Of a DNA stretch of 64,000 nt, positions 42,839-52,470 are shown piece by piece (position 1 is the stretch's first letter; each line of letters begins with the position of its first letter). This DNA comes from Bacteroidales bacterium (GTDB lineage: Bacteria; Bacteroidota; Bacteroidia; Bacteroidales; UBA932): positions 1 to 64,000 of the forward strand of contig JAFXFS010000003.1 in NCBI GenBank assembly GCA_017513445.1, written 5' to 3'. Below the pieces are notes generated by a model. That model ran no database searches, had not been told where the DNA came from, and worked only from the letters and a program-made list of their open reading frames with translations. The position numbers and the translations under genes were made by a program.

Positions 42839-42876
42839 TAAAGCCACTCCTGATATTTCAAGAGTGGCTTTAATTA
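42839..42876. terminator. Terminator between galK and the TPM genes
   Basis: AAAGCCACTC and GAGTGGCTTT form a 10-bp stem around CTGATATTTCAA, with weak T-rich tails on both strands. It serves convergent genes. Confidence 0.8.
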
Positions 42877-42895
42877 TGCCTTAAATATTTGTGGA

Positions 42896-43696
42896 TTACC
42901 AAGAGCCACCAGCTCCACCTCCACCAGAGAGACCTCCGCCGAAGCCACCAAATCCGCCTCCGCCAAATCCGCCTCCGCCGAAGCCGCCAAATCCACCACC
43001 TGAGATGATAATTGGAGGTCTTGTGTGACCACTGTGTCCTGAGCCTCCTCCTCCTATTGTAGTGCTATTTCCCCCGTTACCAGCTTTTGATATCAACCAA
43101 AATATCAAAAATACAAATATTGCAGTAAAGATAAATCCGGCAATTGAGCCTTCATCTTCATCTATATCGGAAGCAGATATTTCACCGGCTGCAAGTTTGC
43201 TTAACTTGTCACAAGCAGCAGAGATACCACCATAGTAATCATTCTCTATAAAGTGAGGAATAACATCTTTTGTAATTATCCTTTTGGCAATGGCATCAGG
43301 AATTGCACCTTCAAGTCCCAAACCAACCTCAATAAAGATTTCACCTTTAGAGTCAGATGTTTTTGGTTTTACCAAAACGAGGACTCCATTATTGACACCC
43401 TTTCTGCCAATTCCCCAAGAGGCAAAAATTTCGTGAGAGAATTCGGCAGGAGAATAACCATCCAAAGTTGAAACAGTTACAACAGCAATTTGGTTAGAGG
43501 TAGAGTCGTCCAATGCAACTAATTTATCTTCAAGTGTCTGAACTTGAGAGGCTGATAAAATGTTGGCAAAATCGTTTACAAGACGTTGTGGCTCAGGTCT
43601 TTGTGGAATCTGAGCAAACGTTGCAATTGCAAAAAAGAGCGCAACTGCACAGAGTTGTATTCTCTTAACCGATAGAGATTTCATCAGATTGTTCAT
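42896..43696 (-). CDS. TPM-domain membrane protein with Gly-rich tail (YgcG-like)
   Basis: 266 residues. Signal peptide (about 10-28), TPM domain (about 35-165; VNDFANILSASQVQTLEDKL, then GRKGVNNGVLVLVK), a transmembrane helix near 185-203, and a low-complexity Gly/Phe tail (GGFGGGGFGG) after 225 ending GGAGGSW. TPM proteins have been linked to photosystem repair in plants and to envelope functions in bacteria, with no firm bacterial role. Its start overlaps the end of the preceding TPM gene by 32 nt, so the two are co-translated. Confidence 0.87.
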   Translation of the reverse strand: MNNLMKSLSVKRIQLCAVALFFAIATFAQIPQRPEPQRLVNDFANILSASQVQTLEDKLVALDDSTSNQIAVVTVSTLDGYSPAEFSHEIFASWGIGRKGVNNGVLVLVKPKTSDSKGEIFIEVGLGLEGAIPDAIAKRIITKDVIPHFIENDYYGGISAACDKLSKLAAGEISASDIDEDEGSIAGFIFTAIFVFLIFWLISKAGNGGNSTTIGGGGSGHSGHTRPPIIISGGGFGGFGGGGFGGGGFGGFGGGLSGGGGAGGSW

Positions 43697-44099
43697 TTAT
43701 ATCATCCTCTGAGTATGGGAAGAATTCAGAGAGTTTCTTGCCTGCCTCTTTAATGGCAACTTCAAATCCCTCAACTATATTCCCAGATGAGAATGAGTGG
43801 TGAATTTTTTCAGATATTGAGTTCCAGAAATCTTCAGGAACAACCTCATTAATGCCTTTATCTCCAATTATTGAAAATTGTTTAGATTCGTAGGCAACAT
43901 AGATAAGTACTCCATTACGAAGAGCAGTCTTATTCATTTTTAACTTTTTAAAGACTTTAATTGCTCTTGCAATAACATTTTTACCGCAATTTGGCTCAAT
44001 ATGAACTCGTATCTCGCCTGATGTCATCTTCTCGGCCTCTTTAATGGCATTGACCAAGAGAGTTCTCTCCTGTGGAGATATAAATTCATCCAATTTCAT
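43665..44099 (-). CDS. Soluble TPM-domain protein
   Basis: 144 residues, no signal peptide or membrane helix. A TPM domain fills most of it (FISPQERTLLVNAIKEAEKM, then TSGEIRVHIEP and LRNGVLIYVA). It pairs with the membrane TPM protein downstream, overlapping by 32 nt. In many Bacteroidota a LemA gene precedes this pair, but here the gene before it encodes a FISUMP lipoprotein 7 nt upstream. The role is unknown. Confidence 0.82.
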   Translation of the reverse strand: MKLDEFISPQERTLLVNAIKEAEKMTSGEIRVHIEPNCGKNVIARAIKVFKKLKMNKTALRNGVLIYVAYESKQFSIIGDKGINEVVPEDFWNSISEKIHHSFSSGNIVEGFEVAIKEAGKKLSEFFPYSEDDINEQSDEISIG

Positions 44100-44106
44100 A
44101 ATTATT

Positions 44107-45126
44107 CTATTTTTCTAAAAGTCTAACACATCTTACTGATGCACCAAAATCATCAATAAGGCCGTGATTCATAGGCATAGTGTGAGTATCAAAGAATATG
44201 TAGCGATAGTATGCCATATTCTCTTTACTCTTTGTTGAACTCCACCAGAAACCATAATTATCCTTACCACCAAAAATTGTATGCTTGTAAGTAGAGTTTC
44301 CTCCAGGTAGGGCATTCCAATATAGTGTATTTTCGTGCATATTGTCTGGTGAGTATGGCCAGAATCTTTCTCCAATAAATCTGGCATCTGAAGTGGCTCT
44401 CTCTCCAATTCTACTCCACTCATCTACGAAAGGAAGAGGAATTCCATTGTTGTGAGCAGTTGCGAAATCTACCCAGTCTTCATTTGTAGGGATAGACCAA
44501 CCTTCAGGGCAAATACCTTGTGGGCCACCACCCAGACCCTTTCCCTCTTCTCCAAGAGTTGCCTCTTCCCAAGTATAAAGGCGACCATAGACTGAACCGA
44601 GGGCTTTTAAGTCAATATAAGAAGTACCTGTCTCTTGCCAATTTAGATTTTCTGCAAACCATTCAAGGTTTCCTATAGGTGTAGTTTTGTAAATCTGACC
44701 ATCTCTGCGATCTAAGATAGCTCCACCTTTTGGATTGAATACCAACCCTTTAATAGAGCGTCCCTCCTCTGCAACAATTACTTCAAACTCACAATTCACG
44801 ATTGAGCTATAATATCCCTTTTTAAATGCTATACCTGTAATAGTGTAATGTCCTGTTGTGTCAGGTATTACCAAAAAATAGTCAGCTTGTTCTAATGTAT
44901 CTTTAAGAAATGGAGAAGCCCACGAGTACTCTACATCTGCTGGCTCTGTAATACCAGAGATATTTAAATTGAATGTATCTCCTGGCTCTACATACTCAGG
45001 AATCTCAAGATTCACAGTAAGTGTCCCCTTCATTGATACAAATTCGTTCTCTGGGTCTTCTAAACAAGAAGTGACAAAGGTTAATGATATTAATGTAAAT
45101 AAAATGATGTATAAATATTTTTTCAT
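44107..45126 (-). CDS. FISUMP-domain lipoprotein
   Basis: About 339 residues from ATG 45126 (MKKYLYIILF), which gives a proper lipoprotein signal (FVTSC). A longer start at 45162 adds 12 unlikely residues. An Ig-like region (about 40-135) precedes the FISUMP (Fibrobacter succinogenes major paralogous) domain: WFAENLNW, then YGRLYTWEEA, CPEGWSIPTNEDW, and a final GASVRCVR. The family is surface-exposed and of unknown function. It heads the minus-strand group with two TPM genes 7 nt on. Confidence 0.85.
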   Translation of the reverse strand: MKKYLYIILFTLISLTFVTSCLEDPENEFVSMKGTLTVNLEIPEYVEPGDTFNLNISGITEPADVEYSWASPFLKDTLEQADYFLVIPDTTGHYTITGIAFKKGYYSSIVNCEFEVIVAEEGRSIKGLVFNPKGGAILDRRDGQIYKTTPIGNLEWFAENLNWQETGTSYIDLKALGSVYGRLYTWEEATLGEEGKGLGGGPQGICPEGWSIPTNEDWVDFATAHNNGIPLPFVDEWSRIGERATSDARFIGERFWPYSPDNMHENTLYWNALPGGNSTYKHTIFGGKDNYGFWWSSTKSKENMAYYRYIFFDTHTMPMNHGLIDDFGASVRCVRLLEK

Positions 45127-45220
45127 AATTATATTTTGCCAATATGCCATATTATCTTGCAAAGATGCACATTTTTTGTTCTATCAGCAAGTAAATGGGT
45201 GTATTAAATAATTAAAATTG

Positions 45221-45228
45221 TAAATTTG
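45221..45228 (+). promoter_or_regulatory. -7 box of apbE
   Basis: TAAATTTG, 28 nt before the ATG at 45257. Confidence 0.5.
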
Positions 45229-45256
45229 CAACTCATCTACAATCAAAAATTGTGCT

Positions 45257-46267
45257 ATGTTTCCAAGAATTGTTAAAATATTCTCAATTATCTTTACATT
45301 GTCTCTCCTACTTATAGGGTGTGATAGGGGAGAGAGGTACTATACGCATTATGGTTTTGCTCAAGGAGGAGAGTATAAGGTTACTTACTCATTAGATAGA
45401 GATGATAGTGAAAAAATCTCTACAGAAATTACAAAGATGCTTCTTGATATCGATAATTCAATATCTGGATACAATAACAATTCTACAATTACACAGATTG
45501 CTAATGCTCAGAAAGGGGAACGAATAAAAGTAGATTCTATATTTTTGGATTTGTGGCAAAAGTCTGAACAAATTTACAATCAAAGTGATGCACTTTTTGA
45601 TCCTTCAGCATCTCCACTTTTTGATCTATGGGGATTCGGATTTAAAAGTGGAATTGAGGTCACAAAAGAGGCAGTTGATTCAGTTATGGGCTTTGTGGGG
45701 ATGGATAAATTTACCCTTTCTGAAGAGAATGGCTCATACTTTATCAGTAAGAGTGATTCAAGGTCCTCCCTAAATTTTAATGCTATTGCACAGGGCTATT
45801 CTTGTGATTGCATAGCAGATATCCTTGATAAATATGGCTCACAGAACTATTTGGTTGATATTGGCGAAATAGTATGTAAAGGGTTGAGTTCTAAAGGTTT
45901 ACCTTGGAAGATTGGTGTGGATAAACCTATTGACGGAAATCAGAATCCGGGAGAGCAGATGCAGTCAATAATAGACGTCACAGATTGCGCAGTTGTTACA
46001 TCAGGAAATTACAGAAAATTCTATATTAAGGATGGCAAGAAATATTCTCACACGATCAATCCGAAGATAGGTTACCCTGTCGATCATAATCTGTTAAGTG
46101 CTACGGTAGTAGCTGAGAGTGGGGCTATTGCAGATGCCTATGCTACCTGGTTTATGGTTCTGGGACTTGAGGGAACAAAGAGCGTGTTAGACTCATTAGA
46201 TGGAATCCAAGTACTCCTTATTTATGGAGATAATGATGATATGAAAGTTTATTCAACAATAAAATAA
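45257..46267 (+). CDS. apbE: FAD:protein FMN transferase (ApbE)
   Basis: 336 residues. Lipoprotein signal with LLLIGC (Cys near 22). ApbE features: DNSISGYNNNSTI near 71, FDPSASPLFDLWGFG near 115, LNFNAIAQGYSCD near 173, and the C-terminal SHTINPKIGYP near 265 with the Mg-binding Asp in AIADAYAT near 297. It flavinylates threonines of exported or membrane proteins such as RnfG/NqrC. A D-aminoacylase gene follows after 5 nt. Confidence 0.93.
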   Translation: MFPRIVKIFSIIFTLSLLLIGCDRGERYYTHYGFAQGGEYKVTYSLDRDDSEKISTEITKMLLDIDNSISGYNNNSTITQIANAQKGERIKVDSIFLDLWQKSEQIYNQSDALFDPSASPLFDLWGFGFKSGIEVTKEAVDSVMGFVGMDKFTLSEENGSYFISKSDSRSSLNFNAIAQGYSCDCIADILDKYGSQNYLVDIGEIVCKGLSSKGLPWKIGVDKPIDGNQNPGEQMQSIIDVTDCAVVTSGNYRKFYIKDGKKYSHTINPKIGYPVDHNLLSATVVAESGAIADAYATWFMVLGLEGTKSVLDSLDGIQVLLIYGDNDDMKVYSTIK

Positions 46268-46272
46268 TTAAG

Positions 46273-47931
46273 ATGGATAGAAGAGATTTTTTAAAGACTA
46301 CCGCTTTGGCGGGAGCTGCGTTGGGAGTAGGGTTATATGGTTGTAAACCAACAACTAAGGAACATTTTGATACCTTAATTAAAGATGGAACAATTTACAC
46401 AGGTGATGGTGGTAAACCATTCAAAGGAGATATAGGTATAAAAGATGGAAAAATCGCAGCTATTGGAAATTTAGGCAAGTCTGCTGAACAAATAGTTGAT
46501 GCCAAGGGACTTGCTGTTTCTCCAGGGTTTGTTGATATCCACTCTCATTCTGATTCTGCATTATTGGATTGTCCGTTAAATGATAGTCGCATCTACCAGG
46601 GAATTACAACTGAAATTGGTGGTAACTGCGGAGGATCGCCATTCCCATACTCTGACAGTTATTATTTGAAGAATAAAGATACACTTCGTAAAGGGTATCC
46701 TTTCTGGCAAAATATTGATGGCTTCTATGATGCATTGAGAAAGAATAAGTTAGGAGTCAATTATGGTAGTTTTGTAGGTCACGGAGATATTCGTTCAATA
46801 GTTGTTGGTGATAATGATGTTGAGGCAACACCTGAACAAATTGAGAAGATGAAAGCTCTATTGGAAGAGACTTTGGAAAAGGGTGCAGTGGGGCTTTCTG
46901 TTGGCTTGGAGTATGCACCGGGATCCTATGCTACAAACAAGGAGTTGGTTGAATTACAAAAGGTTGTCGCTAAGCATAATAAACTTTATGCTGTTCACAA
47001 TAGAAATGAGGATAATAGAACAGAAGAGGCGGTTAAAGAGGTCATAGATATGGCTCGTGAAGCAGGCGTGAGGGTTCAACAATCTCACCTTAAAGCACTT
47101 TATGCTCCAAACTGGCACAAAGCAGAATCTTTGATGAAAATGATTGAAGATGCTCATAATCAAGGAATTGATATTGCATTTGACAGATATCCATACATTG
47201 CTTATGCAACATCATTAAGAACATTTATTCCATTAAAATATAGACAGGGTTCTAATTCAGAAGTGTTGGCGAGATTAAAAGATCGAGAGATATCAAAACT
47301 TATCGGAGAATATACAGATTCACGTATTGCCTATATCGGTGGACCTCAGAATGTTCTTATAACACAAGTTGGCGATAGTAAATTCGATAAATATACAGGC
47401 AAGAGTCTTAAAGAGTGTTGTGAAATGACAGGATTAAATCAATGGGAATTTATAAGAACATTCTTGATTGATGATAATTTAAGACCTGATATGGTTGCTT
47501 ATGGAATGAAAGAGGAGAATGTGAAGTTGTTCCTCTCTCATCCACTTGGAATGCCGGCATCAGATGGTGAAGTCTTCTCTCCTGTGGGAGTTTTGTCAAA
47601 TGCGACCCCTCACCCACGTTCGTATGGTACATTCCCTCGTTTTCTTGGAAAATATGTGAGAGAGGGTGGGGTATGCTCACTCGCTGAAGGTATTAAAAAA
47701 TGTACCTCTCTTCCTGCTTCACGTATTGGACTGAAAGATAGAGGTTTGCTATCATTGAATTATAATGCTGACATCGTTATTTTCAATCCTGATACAATAA
47801 TTGATACAGCAACATTCCAGAAGCCTCACCAATTCCCAATAGGTATTAAAGATGTATTTGTAAATGGTGCCTGGACAATTAAAGATGGCAAGGCAACAGG
47901 CGCTTTGGCAGGATCTGTTTTAGAGTTCTAA
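46273..47931 (+). CDS. D-aminoacylase-like amidohydrolase with Tat-lipoprotein signal
   Basis: 552 residues. N-terminal RRDFLKTTALAGAALG twin-arginine signal followed by LYGC suggests a Tat-exported lipoprotein. Metal motifs of the D-aminoacylase branch of the amidohydrolase superfamily: DIHSHSD near 88, the Cys in GNCGGSPFP near 118, SHLK near 271 and AFDRYPY near 299. It removes acyl groups from N-acyl-D-amino acids, possibly recycling peptidoglycan or dietary products. It is co-directional with apbE by 5 nt; I see no functional link. A terminator follows. Confidence 0.9.
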   Translation: MDRRDFLKTTALAGAALGVGLYGCKPTTKEHFDTLIKDGTIYTGDGGKPFKGDIGIKDGKIAAIGNLGKSAEQIVDAKGLAVSPGFVDIHSHSDSALLDCPLNDSRIYQGITTEIGGNCGGSPFPYSDSYYLKNKDTLRKGYPFWQNIDGFYDALRKNKLGVNYGSFVGHGDIRSIVVGDNDVEATPEQIEKMKALLEETLEKGAVGLSVGLEYAPGSYATNKELVELQKVVAKHNKLYAVHNRNEDNRTEEAVKEVIDMAREAGVRVQQSHLKALYAPNWHKAESLMKMIEDAHNQGIDIAFDRYPYIAYATSLRTFIPLKYRQGSNSEVLARLKDREISKLIGEYTDSRIAYIGGPQNVLITQVGDSKFDKYTGKSLKECCEMTGLNQWEFIRTFLIDDNLRPDMVAYGMKEENVKLFLSHPLGMPASDGEVFSPVGVLSNATPHPRSYGTFPRFLGKYVREGGVCSLAEGIKKCTSLPASRIGLKDRGLLSLNYNADIVIFNPDTIIDTATFQKPHQFPIGIKDVFVNGAWTIKDGKATGALAGSVLEF

Positions 47932-47947
47932 GTACTGCCTTGTAAAC

Positions 47948-47990
47948 AAAAAAATGTGTATCTCAAATTGATGGGATACACATTTTTTTA
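47948..47990. terminator. Bidirectional terminator between the D-aminoacylase and ROK genes
   Basis: AAAAAATGTGTATC pairs with GATACACATTTTTT around a 12-nt loop, with T-runs on both strands. Confidence 0.9.
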
Positions 47991-48008
47991 TTTAAGCTAA
48001 TCGCTTGA

Positions 48009-48962
48009 TTACCAAGCAAGTGCGCTTGCACCAAGGATTGCAACATCAGACTCTTTCAATGCAGAAGGTATAATCTTGATTTTACCTTTCCAGATGCTTA
48101 GAAGATTAGCCTCCATCGCCTCTCTGATTGGTTCCATAATGAATTTGCCGGCACGAGCAAGACCTCCGAATAGAACAATAGCTTCAGGAGCGCTGAATGA
48201 AACAAAGTCAGCAAATTTTTCACCAAGTTTTTTACCTGTATAGTTGAAGACTTCAATTGCAATTTTATCTCCCTCAAGAGCAGCTTCGTAAACATCTTTA
48301 GAGGTAATCTCCTCAATGTTTCTAAGCAAACTTGGCTCTTTTGAGAACTCTAACCATTCGCGAGCAGTTCTTGCAACGCCGATTGCGGAGGTGTATGCTT
48401 CAAGACAACCCTTTTTACCGCAACCGCAAACGCGACCATTCTCTCTAACACAGCAAGTGTGTCCCAATTCGCCTGCGAAACCATCGTGGCCATAAACCAA
48501 TTCTCCATTAACGATAATACCGCTACCAACTCCTGTTCCAAGTGTAATCATAATGAAGTTTTTCATTCCTCTCGCTGCTCCGTATGTCATCTCTCCAACA
48601 GCTGCTGCATTTGCATCATTAGTAACTGTAACAGGAATTCCATTTAATTGAGAGCTGATTGTGTCAGCAAGATAGACAACTTTACCTTTGCACCAAGGTA
48701 GATTTGCTGCATCTTCGATAGTACCTCTATAATAGTTGCCATTAGGTGCACCGATACCTACGCCATATATGCTTTCAAATCCAACCTCTTCAGTCAATTT
48801 AAGGATGGTATCACTGATCGATTTTAGAAAAATATCTCCTTGATCAGCTTCATATTTAGATGTAATAACTGTTTGGCAAACAATATTACCTCTTCTGTCA
48901 ACTACTCCAATTTTGGTTGATTGACCTCCAATGTCAACACCAACTACGTATTCTTTTTCCAT
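48009..48962 (-). CDS. ROK-family sugar kinase (glucokinase-like)
   Basis: 317 residues. Phosphate loop DIGGQSTKIG (8-17), second sugar site GHTCC near 162, and the ROK zinc motif CGCGKKGCLEAY (near 175-186). Phosphorylates glucose or a related hexose at C6 with ATP in the cytoplasm. The MFS sugar transporter gene is 6 nt upstream on the same strand, so uptake and phosphorylation are coupled. It ends the five-gene serC run. Glucose is the likeliest sugar, but N-acetyl sugars cannot be excluded. Confidence 0.9.
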   Translation of the reverse strand: MEKEYVVGVDIGGQSTKIGVVDRRGNIVCQTVITSKYEADQGDIFLKSISDTILKLTEEVGFESIYGVGIGAPNGNYYRGTIEDAANLPWCKGKVVYLADTISSQLNGIPVTVTNDANAAAVGEMTYGAARGMKNFIMITLGTGVGSGIIVNGELVYGHDGFAGELGHTCCVRENGRVCGCGKKGCLEAYTSAIGVARTAREWLEFSKEPSLLRNIEEITSKDVYEAALEGDKIAIEVFNYTGKKLGEKFADFVSFSAPEAIVLFGGLARAGKFIMEPIREAMEANLLSIWKGKIKIIPSALKESDVAILGASALAW

Positions 48963-48968
48963 TCTTAA

Positions 48969-50285
48969 TTATTTTGTAACGATATCTTTATTAACATTCT
49001 TTGAACCAACCAATGCATAGAATAAAATATATGCAGCACAAAGAACAACAACTATGTAACTTGTTTGGAATGAGTGAGTTATGTCAGCAATCCAACCTTG
49101 TAGAGGGATAAGAATACCACCACCGCAAACCATTGTCATAAATGCACCAGATGCGATAGCTGTATATTTACCTAAACCTTCTACAGCCATATTGAAGATA
49201 CCTCCCCACATAACTGAAGTACAAAGACCTACAAGAATTAGAGCAAAAATACCAACAGGAACTTTAGCAGCTACGAAGCTACCTTCTGAACCATTGAATC
49301 CGAATGCTGTAACCATAATATCTGATGGAGCAAACATTCCAATAAGAACTAGAACTATTGAAATAGAAGCTACGCAAGAGATAAGAGCTTTACTTGAGAA
49401 TTTACCAGCAAGGATACCTCCAAGAAGACGTCCAACAAGCATTAGCAACCAATACATAGCAGCCATTGTAGCAGCGATACCTGCATCCATTCCGATACCA
49501 GGAGTTGCTGCATCTGGAGCAGATGTTAGATATTGCAACAAGTATGTTGGCGTACCAACTTCAACACCCATATATAGGAAGATTGCAAGGATACCAAGAT
49601 TGAAGTGTCTGAAAGAGAATGCACTGTGTTTGTCCTTAATTTTAGGTTCGTTAGCACTCTTAGCAGGAGCTGATTCTTGTTCTGGTTCAGGAATTCTAGA
49701 GATAAGAAGAACCACGAAAGCAACAGCGAAAATAGCTAATGCAATAAATAGTGCAGGGTTTGCATCACCGATAGTAGCTTTTGTAGCATCACCAATCAAA
49801 GAACCCATAAGGATTGTTACGAAAACTGCTGAGAATGAGTTAAGTACACCACCGAATTGGATAAGTTGGTTTCCTTTGTTTCCACCACCACCCAATGTGT
49901 TAAGCATAGGGTTAACTACACAGTTTAGCATACACATACAGAAACCAGCAATAAATGCACCAATTAGATATACCCAGAAGCTTTGGATAGAATCCCATCC
50001 TGACATATATTGAAGAAATACTCCAACAAAGCCGACAATAATAGCAAGAAGAGCAGTCTTCTTATAACCAAATCTCTTTAATAGAATTCCAGAAGGAATA
50101 CCCATCACTGCATAAGCAATAAAGTTTGCAGCATTACCTAATTGTGAAGCAAAGTTTGATGCTCCGAATTGATTCTTTACAATCACTGCCATAGGTGAGC
50201 ATAGGTTTGTCACAAATGCAATCATCGCAAATAGTGCAAACATCATCGCGATAGGCAGTACATAGCTTTTCTTTGTTTGTCCCAT
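48969..50285 (-). CDS. MFS sugar transporter (FucP/GlcP-type)
   Basis: 438 residues, 12 predicted helices. The FHS-type features are MAVIVKNQFGASNFASQLGN near 32-51, ILLKRFGYKK near 64, and CMCMLNCVVNPMLNTLGG near 115-132, as in fucose/glucose proton symporters. It imports a hexose for the ROK kinase immediately downstream (6 nt). It begins 16 nt after the DUF1015 gene. In the same transcript as serine synthesis, it may supply carbon for 3-phosphoglycerate (inference). Confidence 0.88.
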   Translation of the reverse strand: MGQTKKSYVLPIAMMFALFAMIAFVTNLCSPMAVIVKNQFGASNFASQLGNAANFIAYAVMGIPSGILLKRFGYKKTALLAIIVGFVGVFLQYMSGWDSIQSFWVYLIGAFIAGFCMCMLNCVVNPMLNTLGGGGNKGNQLIQFGGVLNSFSAVFVTILMGSLIGDATKATIGDANPALFIALAIFAVAFVVLLISRIPEPEQESAPAKSANEPKIKDKHSAFSFRHFNLGILAIFLYMGVEVGTPTYLLQYLTSAPDAATPGIGMDAGIAATMAAMYWLLMLVGRLLGGILAGKFSSKALISCVASISIVLVLIGMFAPSDIMVTAFGFNGSEGSFVAAKVPVGIFALILVGLCTSVMWGGIFNMAVEGLGKYTAIASGAFMTMVCGGGILIPLQGWIADITHSFQTSYIVVVLCAAYILFYALVGSKNVNKDIVTK

Positions 50286-50301
50286 CTTTTTATTTATTTA
50301 G

Positions 50302-51540
50302 TTATTTTAATTCGTGTATTGCAAGGCCTGAACGTAATTTTGGTTCAAACCAAGTAGTTTTAGGAGGCATAATGTTTCCGCTGTCTGCAATATCTACCAA
50401 TTGTTTCATTGATACAGGATATAGTGCAAATGCAACTACCATTTCGCCGCTATCTACGCGTTTGCTCAACTCTCCAAGACCTCTGATTCCACCTACGAAA
50501 TCAATTCTCTTTGATGTGCGTAAATCCTTGATGTCCAATATTTTATCTAATACAAGGTCTGATAGAATGGTAACATCTAAAACACCGATTGGGTCTTCAT
50601 CATTATAGCGACCCTCTTTAGCAGTAAGACTATACCACTCCCCTCCGAGATACATTGAGAAGTTATGAAGAGCATTTGGAGTATAGATCTCTTTGCCAAC
50701 TTTTTCAACGATGAAGTCATCTTCAACTCTCTTGATAAACTCTTCAGGTGATAGACCATTGAGATCCTTAACAACTCTATTGTAGTCAATAATTTTCAAG
50801 TGACTTTCAGGGAATACAACCGCCATAAAGAAATTATACTCCTCATTACCGGTGTGATTTGGATTTTGTGCCTTCTTCTCAGCTCCAACAAGAGCAGCTG
50901 CAGCAGTTCTATGGTGGCCATCAGCAACATAGAAAGCAGGCATTTGAGCAAATGTTTCAGTTATGGTATTAATTGTTTCAGGATCCTCAATTACCCAAAA
51001 GTGGTGTCCAAAACCATCTTCTGCTACGAAATCATACTCAGCTGGGTGCTTTGTAATTTCATTAACAATTGAGTTAATTGTTTCATTATCAGGATAAGAG
51101 AAGAATACAGGTTCGATGTTAGCGTTTTGATTTCTAACGTGAATCATTCTATCTTCCTCTTTATCTTTACGAGTAAGTTCGTGTTTTTTAATATTGCCAC
51201 AAAGATAATCCTCCACATTTGCACAAACTACAAGGCCATATTGAGTCCTGCCATTCATAGTTTGAGCATATACATAGTAGTTTTCCTTACTATCTTGGAC
51301 AAGCCATCCACGCTCTTTCCATAATTTGTAATTTTCAACAGCTTTATCGTAAGCAGGTTGTGAATGTTCGTCAATAATTGGATCGAAATCAATTTCAGGT
51401 TTAATGATATGAAGAAGAGATTTTTCTCCAGCTTCATCTTTAGCTTCCACTGAATTCAAAACATCATAAGGACGAGAAGCAACTTCGCTTGCAATCTCTT
51501 TTGGTGGGCGTATAGCCGCAAAAGGTTTAATTTTTACCAT
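50302..51540 (-). CDS. DUF1015 family protein
   Basis: 412 residues. The family start is IKPFAAIRPPKEIASEVASR, with PYDVLN near 25 and a DGHHR near 206 (IADGHHR-like, here VADGHHRTAAA). No signal peptide or membrane segment. DUF1015 has no settled role; ParB-like relationships have been suggested for its fold. The gene is embedded between serA (3 nt upstream) and the sugar transporter. The serC-serA-DUF1015 order recurs in Bacteroidales (recall, not checked), so a link to serine or phosphoserine metabolism is likely. Confidence 0.87.
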   Translation of the reverse strand: MVKIKPFAAIRPPKEIASEVASRPYDVLNSVEAKDEAGEKSLLHIIKPEIDFDPIIDEHSQPAYDKAVENYKLWKERGWLVQDSKENYYVYAQTMNGRTQYGLVVCANVEDYLCGNIKKHELTRKDKEEDRMIHVRNQNANIEPVFFSYPDNETINSIVNEITKHPAEYDFVAEDGFGHHFWVIEDPETINTITETFAQMPAFYVADGHHRTAAAALVGAEKKAQNPNHTGNEEYNFFMAVVFPESHLKIIDYNRVVKDLNGLSPEEFIKRVEDDFIVEKVGKEIYTPNALHNFSMYLGGEWYSLTAKEGRYNDEDPIGVLDVTILSDLVLDKILDIKDLRTSKRIDFVGGIRGLGELSKRVDSGEMVVAFALYPVSMKQLVDIADSGNIMPPKTTWFEPKLRSGLAIHELK

Positions 51541-51543
51541 AGC

Positions 51544-52464
51544 TTATTTATTCAATTGGAAAGTTTTATCACCAGTTGTGAAGAATTTTACAATTTGGTT
51601 TGCTGCAGCAAGACCTGCATTGATGTTGGCCTCAGCTGTCTCTGCACCCATCTTTTTAGGAGTAGCAAAGACTCTTTTGCCAAATTTTTCATTCAATTCA
51701 GCTTGATTGTCAGCTGCAATATCTGTTACATATTTCAAATCCTCTCTCTCTGTCAAAACCTTAACAAGTTCCTCCTCATTAATAACCTCTTTTCTTGCAG
51801 TATTAACAAGGCAACCACCCTTCGGCATCTTTGAGATCAAATCATAGCCAATAGATTTTTTTGTTTGTGGAGTTGCAGGAATATGTAGAGATACAAAGTT
51901 TGATTTGCTATATAGTTCATCAAGATCTTTTGCCACTGTAACATCGTCTGCTTCAATTTTTTCGGCAGGTAGGAATGGGTCAAAAGCAATAATGTTCATA
52001 CCAAAACCTTTAGCAATTTTAGCAACCAAACGACCTACATTTCCGTATGCCTGAATACCTAGAGTTTTACCCTTAAGTTCAGCACCTGTGCCTGCAGTGA
52101 ATTGATTTCTAGATATGTAAACCATCATTCCAAGTGCAAGTTCTGCTACTGCATTAGAGTTTTGGCCAGGAGTGTTCATAGCAACTACTCCTTTCGCAGT
52201 GCAGGCCTCAAGATCAAGATTGTCAAATCCAGCCCCTGCACGAACCACAATCTTAAGGTTCTTCGCTGCTTCAACAACCTCTTTTGTAACTTTGTCAGAG
52301 CGAACAATCAACGCATCAGCATCTGCTACAGCTTCAAGAAGTTCCTCTTTTGAACCATATTTTTCAAGAAGAGCAAGTGTATTCCCACTCTCTTCAACAA
52401 TTTTACGAATGCCATCAACCGCTGCCTTAGCAAATGGTTTTTCTGTTGCAACTAATACTTTCAT
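51544..52464 (-). CDS. serA: D-3-phosphoglycerate dehydrogenase
   Basis: 306 residues, the short type without an ACT regulatory domain. NAD-binding GIQAYGNVG (about 133-141), substrate-binding VRAGAGFDN near 72, and catalytic Arg/Glu/His are implied by TARKEVINEEEL near 222 and the altered His region near 268 (ATPKKMGAE). It oxidises 3-phosphoglycerate to phosphohydroxypyruvate, the first step of serine synthesis. serC lies 6 nt upstream, supplying the second step. Confidence 0.93.
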   Translation of the reverse strand: MKVLVATEKPFAKAAVDGIRKIVEESGNTLALLEKYGSKEELLEAVADADALIVRSDKVTKEVVEAAKNLKIVVRAGAGFDNLDLEACTAKGVVAMNTPGQNSNAVAELALGMMVYISRNQFTAGTGAELKGKTLGIQAYGNVGRLVAKIAKGFGMNIIAFDPFLPAEKIEADDVTVAKDLDELYSKSNFVSLHIPATPQTKKSIGYDLISKMPKGGCLVNTARKEVINEEELVKVLTEREDLKYVTDIAADNQAELNEKFGKRVFATPKKMGAETAEANINAGLAAANQIVKFFTTGDKTFQLNK

Positions 52465-52470
52465 ATCTCA

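Noticed and set aside
42900-43030. Minisatellite-like repeat
   Set aside because: It is the Gly/Phe low-complexity tail of the TPM protein and irregular at the DNA level.
49081-50013. 310-codon plus-strand open frame inside the sugar transporter gene
   Set aside because: It lies antisense to a clear 12-helix MFS gene, is extremely Pro/Ile/Ala-rich and has no domain; it is a shadow of the transporter's codons.
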